Source: Malus domestica
Taxonomy: Eukaryota; Streptophyta; Magnoliopsida; Rosales; Rosaceae
Direction: 5' to 3'
DNA length: 64,000 bases
Assembly: GCF_042453785.1 (NCBI RefSeq)
Contig: NC_091663.1
Coordinates: forward strand, 35,919,001 to 35,983,000
A program made the translations under genes and the position numbers. This document shows, one piece after another, positions 24,753-36,829 of the stretch. How positions within the stretch are numbered: position 1 is the stretch's first letter; each line of letters begins with the position of its first letter. A model generated the notes under the pieces. The model made no database searches. It was not told the DNA's origin and was given only the letters and a program-made list of their open reading frames with translations.

Positions 24753-24810
24753 AAACCCTAACACCATCGAAACCAAAACCCTCAGCGACCCCAAGAGTGC
24801 CAAAACCCTA
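24753..24810 (+). promoter_or_regulatory. Two telo-box motifs (AAACCCTA) upstream of the UTP15-like gene
   Basis: AAACCCTA occurs at 24753-24760 and again at 24803-24810 within a short direct repeat (ccaaaaccctaacaccatc). Telo-boxes are typical of plant ribosome-biogenesis and translation gene promoters and 5' UTRs, which fits the downstream gene. Confidence 0.6.
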
Positions 24811-24819
24811 ACACCATCA

Positions 24820-26469
24820 ATGGCGGAACACCAAATCTCTAAGACCTTCCCTGTGAAACCCAAGCACAAGCCTAAGCCCCGAACCCCCAAACAAACCTCC
24901 GAATCCAAATACTGGTCCTCCTTCAAAACCAAGCAAATCCCTGACCTCATCTCCTCCATCTCCTCCCTCACCTTCTCCCCCACCGCCCCACACTCTTTCG
25001 CCGCCGCCCACTCCGCCTCCCTCACCCTCTACAACCCCCTCAACCAATTCTCCCCCACCGCCACCATCTCCGCCTTCCGCGACGTCGTTTCTTCTGCCTC
25101 GTTCCGCTGCGATGGCCTCCTCGTTGCCGCCGCCGACCTCTCCGGCCTCGTCCAGGTCTTCGATGTCAAAACCCGAAACCCGCTTCGGAAACTTAAATCC
25201 CACACGCGCCCAGCTCGATTCGTCAAATTCCCAGCAGCGGACAAGCTCCATTTGGTCTCTGGCGGCGACGACGCGATTGTCAAGTATTGGGATGTCGCCG
25301 GGGAGACCCCGATTTGCGACTTGCTCGGCCACAAGGACTATGTGCGGTGCGGCGATTGCTCGCCGGTCAGTACGGATATGTTCGTAACTGGTTCTTATGA
25401 TCACACAGTGAAGCTTTGGGATGTGAGGGTTAGAGATTCGGGGTCGGTGATGGAGGTGAATCACGGAAAGCCGGTGGAGGACGTGATTTTCTTGCCATCC
25501 GGTGGGTTGATTGCGACGGCCGGCGGCGATTCTGTGAAGATTTGGGATTTGATGGCAGGTGGGAAAATGGTGTATTCAATGGAGAGCCACAACAAGACGG
25601 TTACTTCGATTTGTGTTGCGAAAATCGGGAAGGATAGCGGAGAGGAGGCGCAGCAATATAGGATTTTGAGTGTGGCATTGGATGGTTACATGAAGGTGTT
25701 TGATTATGCGAAAATGAAGGTCACTCACTCAATGCGGTTCCCTGCACCGCTTATGTCCGTAGGGTTTTCGCCCGATTGTATGACGAGGGTGATTGGAACT
25801 TCGAATGGGATGATCTATGCTGGGAGGAGGAAGTACAAGGAAGACGCCGGGGGTGGTTCTGATGAGGAGCTAGATAGGCCGCTTTCGAAGTATGAGAAGA
25901 GGGAGAAGAGGTTGAAGGCCTTAGGGGACGCTGGGGGTTTGGGACCTGTGATGGAGGAACCGCAGATTCGGGTTTTAAGGCCTTCGAATTTTAGGTATTT
26001 CCATAGAGGGCAAGGGGAGAAGCCGTCCGAGCGGGACTATGTGGTAATGAGGCCAAAGAAAGTGAAATTGGCCGAGCACGACAAGCTATTGAAGAAGTTT
26101 AGGCACAAGGATGCTCTGGTGTCTGTCTTGCGCAGCAAGAATCCGGAGAATGTCGTGGCAGTGATGGAGGAATTGGTGGCGAGGAATAAACTGCTGAAGT
26201 GCGTGTTGAATTTGGATTCAGAGGAGCTGGAATTGCTGCTGAAGTTCTTGCAGAAGCACTTGACCGTGCCGAGTTACTCGAGGTTGTTGATGGGGTTGAC
26301 AGAGAAGGTTCTTGAGATGAGGACTGAGGACATTAAAGCTTCCGACGCGTTGAAGGGCCATATTCGAAACCTTAAACGGTCAGTTGAGGAGGAAATTCGG
26401 ATACAACAGTCGTTGCAAGAGATGCAGGGTATAATTTCTCCCTTGTTGAGAATTACTGGAAGAAGATGA
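24820..26469 (+). CDS. UTP15: UTP15-like WD40 protein, small-subunit processome, single exon
   Basis: One uninterrupted frame of 549 residues. The N-terminal Lys/Pro-rich segment (about 1-30) is followed by WD40 repeats over about residues 40-335. Visible blades include LVSGGDDAIVKYWDV, FVTGSYDHTVKLWDV and LIATAGGDSVKIWDL. The C-terminal third (about 370-525, including YFHRGQGEKP and the KKFRHKDAL region) matches the UTP15 C-terminal domain. UTP15 belongs to the t-UTP/UTPA part of the U3 snoRNP processome in the nucleolus, needed for pre-rRNA transcription and 18S processing. Length agrees with plant orthologues (about 530-550). The start is the first ATG after the telo-box repeats. No damage is seen. 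Confidence 0.92.
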   Translation: MAEHQISKTFPVKPKHKPKPRTPKQTSESKYWSSFKTKQIPDLISSISSLTFSPTAPHSFAAAHSASLTLYNPLNQFSPTATISAFRDVVSSASFRCDGLLVAAADLSGLVQVFDVKTRNPLRKLKSHTRPARFVKFPAADKLHLVSGGDDAIVKYWDVAGETPICDLLGHKDYVRCGDCSPVSTDMFVTGSYDHTVKLWDVRVRDSGSVMEVNHGKPVEDVIFLPSGGLIATAGGDSVKIWDLMAGGKMVYSMESHNKTVTSICVAKIGKDSGEEAQQYRILSVALDGYMKVFDYAKMKVTHSMRFPAPLMSVGFSPDCMTRVIGTSNGMIYAGRRKYKEDAGGGSDEELDRPLSKYEKREKRLKALGDAGGLGPVMEEPQIRVLRPSNFRYFHRGQGEKPSERDYVVMRPKKVKLAEHDKLLKKFRHKDALVSVLRSKNPENVVAVMEELVARNKLLKCVLNLDSEELELLLKFLQKHLTVPSYSRLLMGLTEKVLEMRTEDIKASDALKGHIRNLKRSVEEEIRIQQSLQEMQGIISPLLRITGRR

Positions 26470-28142
26470 AGACTTTGGTTGTTTTGTTCTTCGATTTTAC
26501 GAGGCAGCTAGGTTCTTCCGATGTGTTTGCTTAATAGTTGCCTGAGGTCACTTGTCATGGCGAAGACAGTATCTGCAATTTTGTTTCTTTATAATCTACT
26601 GTATGTTGTTTTTCTCATGTTCTTTCTATGTTTTAAGCAATCTCAGATTTTCGTGATAGAAAATGTTTGGTTCATGTCAAGTATTCCGAACTTTTTTTTT
26701 TCCCCTTGCGGTCTCAACCTCCCGCCGTCTCCACCGCGGTCTCAGCCTCTTTCGCCCCCCTCGTGCTCTTGTAGTCTTCATTCACACCTACAACGCCGTC
26801 GTCCACAAGTTGTTGTTTCTCTGAGTTTGTTGATGGATTTGTGTAGTGCAGTTGGAGCACAAACCGAACCAAAATAGTTTATACGGTTCGGTTTTCAGTT
26901 TTGGTGTGAAGCAAACTGAACCAAAACATGCCCAACCCTAAGTCCAAATCGAATTTAACATAACTTTTTAAAGTGAGCTCCCGTTTGTAACTGTTGGATT
27001 AAATTTTAATGGTCCGGATTTCCGAGCTTGGTAGATTAGGAGGAAGGGATCTGAGGAGGATCCCTTTCCTTAAAAATGTATAAAAAAATTACGCAAAGAT
27101 ATTTCTTTGATAAGTTGTCGCCTCTATTGCAATTTTAGAGCAAATATATCACCATCAATTTTTATTTGAAATTATGCGACTAAACATCACGTGTTAAGCA
27201 AATTTCAGACTTGTATTTCACACGGTTGGATGTGGATTCGATTCTTAACATTAGTGAACTACACAACAGTGACTAGAAAATGCCTAAATACCTTTATGAG
27301 ACTTCCCAACCCTCACAAAGGTGGACTGGCCGAGGTTTCGTCACCAGCTTGTCCTATTTTTCAAACAAAAAAGTACCTTTTATTTAGTAATATTTTCACC
27401 ACTTCTTTGAGCTATGGATCACTTAGGTTAAACCTTGCGTTTGACTTTATTTGACTTCGTTGTGGACTTTATTTGACATCGTTGTGGTCACGAATTTTGG
27501 CAAACGTGATTCTAACCTAAATTCCTTGTGGGGAGCATTTTTTCTCTCCACCCTATTTATATTTATCACTGTTAGATGAGTTTAAATTTCGAGATTCGTG
27601 TAGTGGATAAGCACAAATCTCAAAATTCAAACTCATCTAACGATAATAAATAGGATGTTGAACATATACCACACAATGATGGTGAGCAAAAATACACTCA
27701 TTCCTTGCGACTCGTGAAACGAAGACAATGCTCTAGACACAGAGGACGCACGACGTGTTTTTGCCTCACTCACAAAAGTTGCACGACTCTCATCGGTGCT
27801 CAACTCCGACAACCGACATGCACATCAAGGAATCGACAACCGATAAGCAACAAGCACCATGGTTTAGAAGATCAGTTTATACATCGTAAAATTATAATAC
27901 ATGGACAACGACTCAAGCCTAGTTCTGGCAAGCATAAATATCCAGACCAGAAACTTTTACTGCATGACTTGAACTGCCCGAGAAAAGACGCGTTAAAACT
28001 TAAACTACTCAGGTGCTAAGTAACCTTTTCGGGTGGTTCATGGCATTGCGTGGGAGCTAACCACGACAAAGGATCACTGGTTAGCCACAATCATTTGAGA
28101 TCATAGGAGGTATCAGTTTCCGAAAGAGCATGCAAAGCAGCA
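26470..28142. other. Intergenic; UTP15 3' end and short repeats
   Basis: About 26470-26690 is the likely 3' UTR. The segment 26975-27070 resembles 7705-7803. A hairpin MITE lies at about 27535-27695. The short frames near 26700-26880 and 27705-28019 show no family features. Confidence 0.45.
27535..27695. mobile_element. Hairpin MITE
   Basis: The segment 'ctatttat...gttagatgagttt(a/g)aat' on the left is mirrored on the right ('aattcaaactcatctaacgataataaatag'). The loop contains 'gtagtggataagcacaaat'. A half copy of the same kind is seen at about 9530-9620. Confidence 0.6.
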
Positions 28143-31051
28143 CTAACAAGTGTTGGCCATAGTCTCGATCAGTAACTGGTAGCCTTCTGGTATGGGTGAT
28201 TGCTTATGGACACACACTGCCAAAGCAGGAACATCATTAGCAACGTCTAGAAACCTGGCGAGTAAGAGCAGCAAATGGAAATCCGAAATTCTCTTCACAA
28301 GTGGAAGATTCTTAGCACGATCCAGATGAGTTTTCAGAGCCTTCAAAATCACTGGGGTGTTACGATTCTCAATAGGAAAAGATGATGAAAGTGGTCCCTG
28401 CATTGTAATACAAGTTCATGTCAGAACAATGGATGTCTTCTTCACAGCGAGAAACACAAGTAAACAGATATGATTTTATTATAATGCAGAACGCAGTAAG
28501 TAGGTTAACCTATGCAGCAAAGTGACCGTACAACAACAGTAAACATCGTATACAGCAAATGCTTCCCAGATAATGATTATAATTCATGCATCCCGACACT
28601 CCTGTCATTTTGATTCCTTCAACCTAATCAATCCATAATACTTACGGGACAAGTGCCCCGCTAAAGGTATTTCAATGAATTTGGCCATAGATAAATTAGA
28701 TATTCAACAATACTTGCTAAAGGATCCTAGTACGGTGAATCCTATAGGGTCATTACTATAACCCTTTTCGAGATCACTTTCACAAATTATTAAAGTGCTC
28801 TTTTGTCCCTTTTTTATTTTATCTTAGTTTTTCTTCCCCTCCCGAAATATGTTTCCACTAATCATTACACCGAGAATAGGTCATCAGTGCTATCACCCAC
28901 TTGCTGAATCGAAACATTTTTTTGTTCTTGTTCCTTGTCTACCAAAGAGGTAGTTGAAGCAACTTCAAGAGAAAATTTGCTCACATGGCAAAAGTATGGC
29001 ACTAAACGGTTGAGAACCAAAAGACAGCCAAGAGTTTTTGGAGAAGAGAACGTTCACTCAAGATATGTACTCTATAGCACATTTACCCCAAACAAAACAC
29101 AGGTTCTGGAAAGAAAAATAACACTAAGAACTGCAAAAGTGTGGGAGATCTGAAAAAGCTCATCTCTGGTCATGGAAATGTTGCATACACATATAACACA
29201 TCCAATAATGCTTTACCAATTCAACCAAATCTTATGACTCTAGTGACAAGCTAGAAAGCCACAAAACCCCAAGTCCTTGCAGGCCACCCAAAACCTAAGT
29301 AAACAACTGAAATCAACCCGATTCCAGCCGAAAGAAATGACAAATGCTTATATAAAAAAGAGTGAATAAATTAAACAAGAAAAACATTACACTGCTCGAA
29401 ATTGCAAACACTCAAACTGCAAGCATTAGGAATGAACACTACACCCTCAACTAACCGGTAAACTGGCATAACTTCAGTGTCAGAGGTAAGTATGGGAATC
29501 TAATTCTTGGAAATAAAAATTGGTTCAGCAGAACTAATGCTTGTGTAGCCCTATAATATACACCCATACACCCCAGAACCTTATCAACAGCCAAAAACAC
29601 AACATTAACTAGGAAGTGGAATCTCCAATACCCACATGCATACAACGGCAACAAAATTTCCTCCACATCCAGTCTTAAACATCACAGGCAATTCAAAACC
29701 AAAGTTAGCAGTTGAATACAACTAGAATAAACATGGAATCAAGCTACACAATTGCCTTGATTATAGCATGATTTTGGCCCCGATTTTCTAATTTCCTACC
29801 ACATTTTCACATTCTTTCCATGACTTTGATAATACCTATTCAAAAGATTTCATTGCCTATTTCACAAAAAATACAATGTTCTACAGAGTTCAATGCCACA
29901 CCAGGTTATAGACATGCTTCAACTATTGTCCGGGACGTGATTGTTAGAGGGAAACCGAAAAGTAACAACGATCAGCAAGATAAACAACAATCTAAACAAA
30001 TATTGCAATTCAAATTGTCCAAGTAAACTAAGATAAAACAAAACAAAACAGGAGAATCGTAGCGCACCTGGTGATCGAAGATCTTTACTACCACCAAGAA
30101 AAAATCGTTGTCCACTTCCTTAGTATCCTTCACTCCAAGGACAACATCCTTCTGCATCTTGGACAATTTGGGATCATCACCCTCTCCAATCTCGGTCTCG
30201 AACCACCCTTCCTTAAACAATCTAATACAGATATCACTCATCTGAAAAGCTTCGAAATGCACATCAGCACCACCATCCTCATTCACCTCCAACTTAACCA
30301 TGGCGGTCACCCACTCCTTCAAGCCGCTCTCTGCGTGGAACTCCGCCGCCTGAAGCACCTCCCTATTCGACAAAGTATAATCCTTTTTGTCCTGGCTCAC
30401 TGACTGGGTGAAGATAAACCCAACCCGTCTCATCCCCAAACCCATTGCTATAGCCTCCACCGCCTTTTCCTCCTCCGGGTCTCTGTAAAACACCAAATTG
30501 TCCTCCGTCCCCTGCTGCGGAGGCTCATAGATGAAATCCACCTCCACCTTACCCTCCTCCGACACCGTCCCGTACATAAATCCTCCCCGCTTAGTTGCGA
30601 AAGCCAGCGTATCATTCACATAATGCTGGAACGCATTAGCACAATCTCGATCGAACGACACCAGTTCACAGTGCGGGTTCTCCTGGCGCGTGACCTTCAT
30701 CTGCTTGGCGATCAAATCATCCATAGTCATCTTCCTCCCGAAAGAGCCCGCTGGGTGGAAAGCCGGCCCGGCGACTCTGCGCTCGCCGTCGTAAGCCAAG
30801 TAAACAATCGACCCATGTGCGAGATTCAGCGCCGTCAGAGACGTATTGGGATTCGCCATATCGGTGAATCGAGCAATTTCTTCCTGGGTTTTGGCCAAAA
30901 GAAGATTCTGACTGGTGGAGATTGTCTGGTTCTGGAAAGGGATTCGGAGCTGGGTTTGTATCAAGGATTTGAGTTCGGAGACGGTGGTGCTCTGTGGGTT
31001 CTCCACCGTGACTCGTTCGAGCCCGTCTCTGCTGCGAACTCGGAGCATCAT
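28143..31051 (-). CDS. NPL4-like protein, 2 exons with a 1.67-kb intron
   Basis: Minus-strand exons 30068-31051 and 28143-28397 (phase 0, GT-AG) give 412 residues, as expected for plant NPL4-like proteins (about 413). The N-terminal approximately 80 residues form the ubiquitin-like part (MMLRVRSRDGLERV...). The NPL4 core follows, with AGSFGRKMT, FDRDCANAFQHYVN, GGFMYGTV, VDFIYEPPQQGTE and GLGMRRVGFIF. The core has the MPN/JAMM fold but no catalytic metal site in this family. The last exon carries VKRISDFHLLLLLARFLD and ends PEGYQLLIETMANTC. NPL4 acts with UFD1 as a CDC48/p97 cofactor in extracting ubiquitinated proteins, including ER-associated degradation. The start codon is the first of two adjacent ATGs. 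The intron (28398-30067) contains only short non-family frames. The gene looks intact. Confidence 0.94.
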
Positions 31052-31488
31052 CTTTGCGATTCGGCGGCGGATGGGTTGTGGGTTTTGAGGTTTTTATATT
31101 GGGGTTGGTTGAGGACGCGGTGGCAGGACGGTGGGGATTGGAATCGGAAACGGATTCCTGGAGAGCGTAGGATTTGGGAAAGGGAGAGAAAAGGTGGGGA
31201 ATTTACAGATACTTGGGGAAGGGGAAAGAGTTGTGGAAGTGGGAGACTGTCAGAGAAGCGGAGAAGAAGAGAGTGCCTTTGTAATTGGGCTTTTGATTGG
31301 TCCTTTTGTTTTGGGCCCCCGCGTAATTGTTCTTACGCTATTTCCCGAGTGGATTTGGACTTTGGGTTGCAACTTGCACCCGACAATAACTAGATAAGGT
31401 GAACTTTAACCGAAAGGGCTATGTTTAGCTCTAATCCAGATTATAGTCTTGCGAGAAATTATTTTTTAATTAACAATATCCGGCCATA

Positions 31489-33614
31489 TTTATATATCAT
31501 CTCCAACCGAAGGGGGCTATTTTTTAGCCCCCTCAATAATTTATTATTTTTAAGTTTGTTATTTAACTTTATTGGTTAATTGAATTAAACTGGCATACTT
31601 AGAAATGAGTAACTCTCTATATTTCTGTTGACCCTAAAAACTACAAAGCCTACGTGGCGCGCATGCCGAGTAATCTATGAGCTAACTACGTCATTCGGTT
31701 GAATGCGGGGCATGCCAACTCGTCGGCCGAGCTTGGCCGAGGAGTAAAATATGTTGATGTTGCGTTGGGGCGCGGCCGACTTCTATGTCTTGCGATTGTG
31801 ACTGAGGAAGGAACACATCTCGGCCTTTTGGGTTCTCGAACTTGAAGACAAAGCTACTATTCTTACAAAGTTCACAAATTGTCGTCGTCAGATTCAGCCA
31901 CAGTGATAGTATTCGTCAGAATAAACTCACGCCGAATCGACACCAAAGTATAAGGGCACAAATACTGAAAGTGAATATAAGTTTTAAGAGTAAACGTTGT
32001 TCGGCCGTTGGAATGCCGAACTCTAAATCCCACTTGTGAGTATCCAATCATAAAATAACTCAGTGTCGAGCCCAATAAACCGTAACACCTCATTTTGCCA
32101 AGAAGGCTGATGAGATGACCTCAACCAACAAGGACTCGAAAATCATTCTCGATCGAGACTTGGATAGATAACCAGTCGCCCTCGACGCAGTGCTGTTTAT
32201 CCAAACTGAAGATGCTGCGAGGTCGGCTGATTCTATGGCGACAGTGTTATCTATGCCGACTGAAGATATCACCGATTGCCTTCAGAGTGCTGTTTATCCA
32301 AACTGAAGGTGTGTCGGCGAAAATAGAAAAGGAAAAAATCTCAAGGTTGTTGTTAGAATTTGCGCGTGGTAGTTGTGTGTTGAATTGAAGGTCCATTTTT
32401 CCGTTGTTTGTAGCCTTGTATTTATAAGGATGAGCATGCCTGACGTGGCTTGATCTTCAAAGGATTGTATTTGATCTTTGGCGTGGTTTGCATGTGCAGA
32501 TTAATCTCCCATCAGCCCTTATCTCAAATTGGATCAGTACCAATTTAAAAAAACCACGAAAAAGCATCCATGTTTGACGGGATCAAAACAAATATAATCG
32601 CATGAGGTTATCATGCAGTTATCCAACCAAATAAAATTCTGTTTAATTCAAAATCTCCACATCCTTATTGGTCCTTGGCCGTAGGATATGATGGAATCAG
32701 ACCACCAATTTGCATACGCATGAAACTCTTTTTATCACATCCGTGCTCATTCCTGAAGAATATGCTAATTATTAGCATATATTTTTATGCTAATAATTAT
32801 CCCAATCTAGGATATGAGCGGCTCCATTATTTTTGGTGACCATCAGAGATTTCATCTTGGCATCCCACGCATAGAAGAAGACCATGCATCTTGACAATTC
32901 TAATCACACCCATCATGTTATCCCAATCTGATAACAAGAATTCCAAGCCCACTTGAACTGTACTGCTTGCTTGGAAATATAATTTGCAAATTTAAGAATA
33001 TGCCAAGAGTAATTAATATTAACAGATAAATATTACGATAAAAATCATAATATTATCCTTTAAAATTATCTTTACTATTCCATCCGACGATCTAGAACCA
33101 TGCTCACCCAACGACCTCGATTACATGGGCCGATGGTGTAAAATCGGGTCCAAACAATTTCTTATCTTTATGTAATCTTAATAATTTTTTGGAATATGTT
33201 TTTCTTGCTTCAAAAAAAAAAAGATTAATTTTTCGGATAGGAGTTTAAAGAATGTGAAGAATTGAAATAAATGAGGTAAGATAATACGGAATGATGAAAA
33301 TGATGTGAGAAATGGTGTAGAAATGACTTAGATATTTATAGGAAAAAAAATCAGAATTTTTAGTTTTTATTTTAAATTTCATCTTAAAAGAAAATAAAAT
33401 TCAAATCCAACGACTAGCTGACGTCAACTAGCATGTGGGTTACTAACAGCTGGGCCCAGCTTTTCGAGCTGGTTGGCTGGCCATATGGTTGGAATTTTGG
33501 CCTGGTGGGTCCCAAATTTATTTGGCCTAACCCTCCATTGAAGATGAATTTTGTGTCAAAAAGAGTCATATTTTGACATATAGCCCTTTGGCCGGCCTCA
33601 TTGGAGATGGCCTA
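31489..33614. mobile_element. MITE-like TIR element split by a solo LTR
   Basis: The left end 'catctccaaccgaaggggg' (about 31499) is mirrored at the right ('ggccggcctcattggagatgg', ending about 33614). The inner block 33398-33435 is the reverse complement of 7366-7400 in the related element at 6885-7420. The solo LTR at 31626-33156 is inserted in it, so the element itself is about 590 bp. Confidence 0.5.
31626..33156. mobile_element. Solo LTR (LTR retrotransposon fossil), target duplication ATTTC
   Basis: It starts TGTTGACC and ends CAAACA, with the 5-bp sequence ATTTC immediately outside both ends (31621-31625 and 33157-33161). Length is 1531 bp. Internal sequence has several 'cggccga' motifs and a TATA-like 'tatttataagg' near 32410. 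There is no internal coding region beside it, so it is what remains after recombination between two LTRs. The superfamily cannot be set from the LTR alone. It is unrelated by eye to the LTRs of the cluster further right. Confidence 0.85.
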
Positions 33615-34614
33615 AACGAATGATTATTGAACTATTTGAGAATTTCAAGAAAAGCATCTCCAAGAGTCTCTTCAATTTTTTGTTAAATTACCTTATTGAA
33701 TAAGTGTTGAAAAAATTATTTCAGCTATCTAGTTAAACTTAACATCTTTAAAAATTCTTGTTATTTTAACAAACCTCTAACATTTTATTGTTTATCAAAT
33801 TCTTAAAAATATATATATAAATTCAAAGAGAACGTGTGTAGATAGCTAAAGAGTTTTAGGGCTCGTTTGGAAGTGTTTTTGAAATGACTGAAAGCGTTTT
33901 TAAAGAAAATGTTTTTGGGTTCCAAAAGTACTTAAAGTGTTTTTTAGAAGAAATACATAACTGATGTTTTCTGGAAGAAGCACATAACTTGTGCTTCTTG
34001 CAAAAAACACCTCATATCAAATTTGTAATTAAATGAAATCACATCAAATCTCTAATTAAGTTAAATCTCTTATAATTTCCAACCGCTCCTTTTATCTTGA
34101 TGGATTATAAACCCAAGCCCTAGCTTAGTGCATTTTTCACCGGCGGATATATAACTCATCGTGCTCCAAATGTAACAAGTAGAGTATTGCTTGTACGACA
34201 ATAAAATCTTCTACTTCATAATATAGAAAGAACAAAAATTACGTTATAATTGTATGCATGCTTCTTTTAGAGCAGGTTTCGACTTGGACCATCCATAAAC
34301 CCGTTAATAATCTTCAATCTTGGGTGCATTCGAATTGAAGTGAAGTCTTTTTCAACCGCCCTCACCCGTCCATTTAGTTACTACACGTGTGAGCACAAAT
34401 GAAAACGTAATATCATTTTTTTTAGGGTTATTATAAAAATGGTCCATGAGATTTGCATGATCAATAGAATTGGTCTCTGAGATTGAAAATCAATATAAAT
34501 GGTCCCTGAGATTGTCCACTATCCATGATTTTGGTCATTCCGTTAAAAACTCTTTGGGCAATTTTCAAAGCTTCGTAACTCAATCGATTATTAACCAAAT
34601 TCAACCCATAATAT
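33615..34614. other. Intergenic; hAT-like and other MITE remnants
   Basis: The stretch 33855-34020 (gggctcgtttggaagtgttttt...) looks like a hAT-type MITE end and resembles 22420-22605. From about 34430 an element with 'aaatggtccctgagattg' appears and stops where the LTR cluster begins at about 34615. No gene is seen. Confidence 0.4.
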
Positions 34615-35478
34615 ATCAAATGGACTTTATTTCTCTCAATGTTTTTTTTGTTTTTTTGTTTTTCATGTAGTGCAATCCGCACCATCCCTCTTTTTTTTTT
34701 ATATTATTATTTTTTTTCTTTTTAGATGGTGCAATCCGCACCATCCTTTTTTTTTATATTTTTTTTTCTTTTCAGATGGTGCAATCCGCACCATACCCCT
34801 TTTTTTTATATTTATTATTTATTTATTTTATTTTATTTTATATATATATATATTTTTTATTATTATTTTATATTTTTTTATTTTATTTTTTTCTTCTTTT
34901 CAGATGGTGCAATTCGCACCATACCCCTTTTTTATATATATTTATTATTTATTTATTTTATTTTATTTTATATTTATATTTATTATATTTTTTTCTTCTT
35001 TTCAGATGGTGCAATCCGCACCATAGCCCTTTTATTTATTTATTTATTTATTTATTATATATATATATATTTTATATTTTTTTATTTTATTTTTTTCTTC
35101 TTTTCAGATGGTGCAATCCGCACCATCCCCTTTTTTTATTTTTAAATTTTTTTTTATTTTTTATTTTTTTATTCTTTTCAGATGGTGCAATCCGCACCAT
35201 ACCCTTTTTTTTATTTTTATATTTATTATTTTTTTATTTCATTTTATTTTATATATATATTTTTTTTATATTTTTTTATTATATTTTTTTTTCTTTTCAG
35301 ATGGTGCAATCCGCACCATCCCCTTTTTTTATTTTTTTATATTATTTTTTTATTCTTTTGCAGTCCGCACCATCCCCTTTTTTTTTATATTATTTTATTT
35401 ATTTATTTTTTCAGATGGTGCAATCCGCACCATCTTTTTTTTTTTTTTTTTTTTTTTTTTCAAATCATCACCGTCTTT
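34615..35478 (+). repeat. Hairpin-core array, forward orientation (about 10 units)
   Basis: Each unit has a conserved core: TTCTTTTCAG, then ATGGTGCAATCCGCACCAT, then CCCTTTTTTT, separated by AT-rich spacers of variable length (unit spacing about 50-125 bp). Cores are at about 34670, 34726, 34776, 34901, 35005, 35108, 35182, 35308, 35361 and 35415. The 19-bp core is a 7-bp stem with a 5-nt loop. The outer end (34620-34645) is the reverse complement of 37362-37392. Confidence 0.9.
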
Positions 35479-35559
35479 TTTCTTTTTTCCTATAAATACC
35501 CCCGTATGTTGCTTGGCAATGGACGGAAGATTGAGCAGAGGGAGGATGCAGACATAATG

Positions 35560-36185
35560 TCACCCGTTGCCAAGCGAGGGTATTTATAGGAAAAAAAAAA
35601 GAGAGAGTGATGATTTGAAAAAAAAAAAAAAAAAAAAAAGATGGTGCGGATTGCACCATTTGAAAAGAAAAGAAAAATAAAATAAAATAATATAAAAAAT
35701 TATAAAAAAAAAAAGGGGATGGTGCGGATTGCAACATCTGAAAAGAATAAAAAAATAATATAAAAAAAATAAAAAAAAAGGGATGGTGCGGATTGCACCA
35801 TATGAAAAAAAATATAAAAAATATATATATATAAAATAAAATAAAATAAAAAAATAATAAATATATATAAAAAAAAAGGGGATGGTGCGGATTGCACCAT
35901 CTAAAAACAAGAAAAAAATATAATAAAAAAATATAAAAAATATATATATAAAAAAAAGGGTATGGTGCGGATTGCACCATCTGAAAAGAAGAAAAAAATA
36001 TAATAAAAAAAAATTATATATATATATATAAAATAAAATAAAATAAATAAAAAAAAAAAAAAAAAAAAAAGGGTATGGTGCGGATTGCACCATCTGAAAA
36101 GAAAAAAAAATATAATAATAAAAAAAAAAAGGGAATGGTGCGGATTGCACCATCTAAAAAGAAAAAAAAAAAATATAAAAAAGGC
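35560..36185 (-). repeat. Hairpin-core array, reverse orientation (about 7 units)
   Basis: Cores ATGGTGCGGATTGCACCAT lie at about 35641, 35718, 35784, 35882, 35960, 36075 and 36136, each followed by CTGAAAAG or a variant. It is the mirror image of 34615-35478 around a spacer centred at about 35543, where 'cctataaataccc' and 'gggtatttatagg' face each other. Confidence 0.9.
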
Positions 36186-36815
36186 CATTTTAATGGGAGC
36201 GGTCTCAGTGGTTTGGGTCGAAACTCTCTGCTTGAAAACTCGCAGACGGAGGAGACGTGAAGTCAAGTCAACGACACTCATCCGCCCTTCGGTTGTACAA
36301 TAAATCAAAGTTTTTCCAAGTCTTCTCTATCAGTGTGTCTGAGATCATATTATCTCAACTTCTCCGTACCTCCTCCCGGTGATTGGCCGCGCCCTTTTCA
36401 TGCTCTCCTCGTCAAAGCTCACTTCTGCAGTCTTTGACCACCGTCTCTGTTTGCTATGGGTTTCCGGTGCAGGGGGAGTTGGGTGTCTTGAGAAATTCTC
36501 CTCGATTTCATCCTTGCCGTCTTTGTTGCAACGGATGCGCAATGGTTGTGCTCGGTGACGGTGCAACGAGTGTGCAGTGGTTGTGCTCTGTGGTTGGGCT
36601 CAATGGCTGTGCTCTGGGTTTTAGCTGGATCCGACATCAAGGTCACCTCCACCCTCTCCGTCTTCATCCTTCCCTGCAAAATTCCTCTACCCATCATCCA
36701 AATTTATATAAAAAAATATATAATAAAAAAAGGGATGGTGGATCAAAGATGGGGAACAGCCCCATGGTAGATCAAAAGTTTCTGGTGGTGCATGGGCATT
36801 ATGTGCGGAAAGTAA
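36185..36815 (+). repeat. Internal block shared with copies C and D
   Basis: This block (from 'ggtctcagtggtttgggtcg' to 'catgggcattatgtgcgg') is repeated at about 53155-53735 in copy C and, in reverse complement, three times in the tandem units of copy D. It contains short GTGCAGTGGTTGTGCTC-like internal repeats and reads like exonic host-derived DNA. I do not recognise the source. Confidence 0.6.
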
Positions 36816-36829
36816 AAAAAAAAAAAAAA

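Noticed and set aside
24817-25464. Minus-strand 215-residue Gly/Glu-rich frame over the UTP15-like gene
   Set aside because: Shadow of the conserved WD40 frame; low-complexity composition.
27705-28019. 104-residue frame downstream of the MITE
   Set aside because: No homology that I recognise and no splice or promoter context; likely chance.
30623-31393. Plus-strand 256-residue frame over NPL4 exon 1
   Set aside because: Shadow of the conserved NPL4 coding sequence.
34670-35440. CRISPR-like appearance (regularly spaced palindromic repeats)
   Set aside because: Spacers are low-complexity AT tracts of variable length, the locus is in a plant LTR element, and no cas genes exist.
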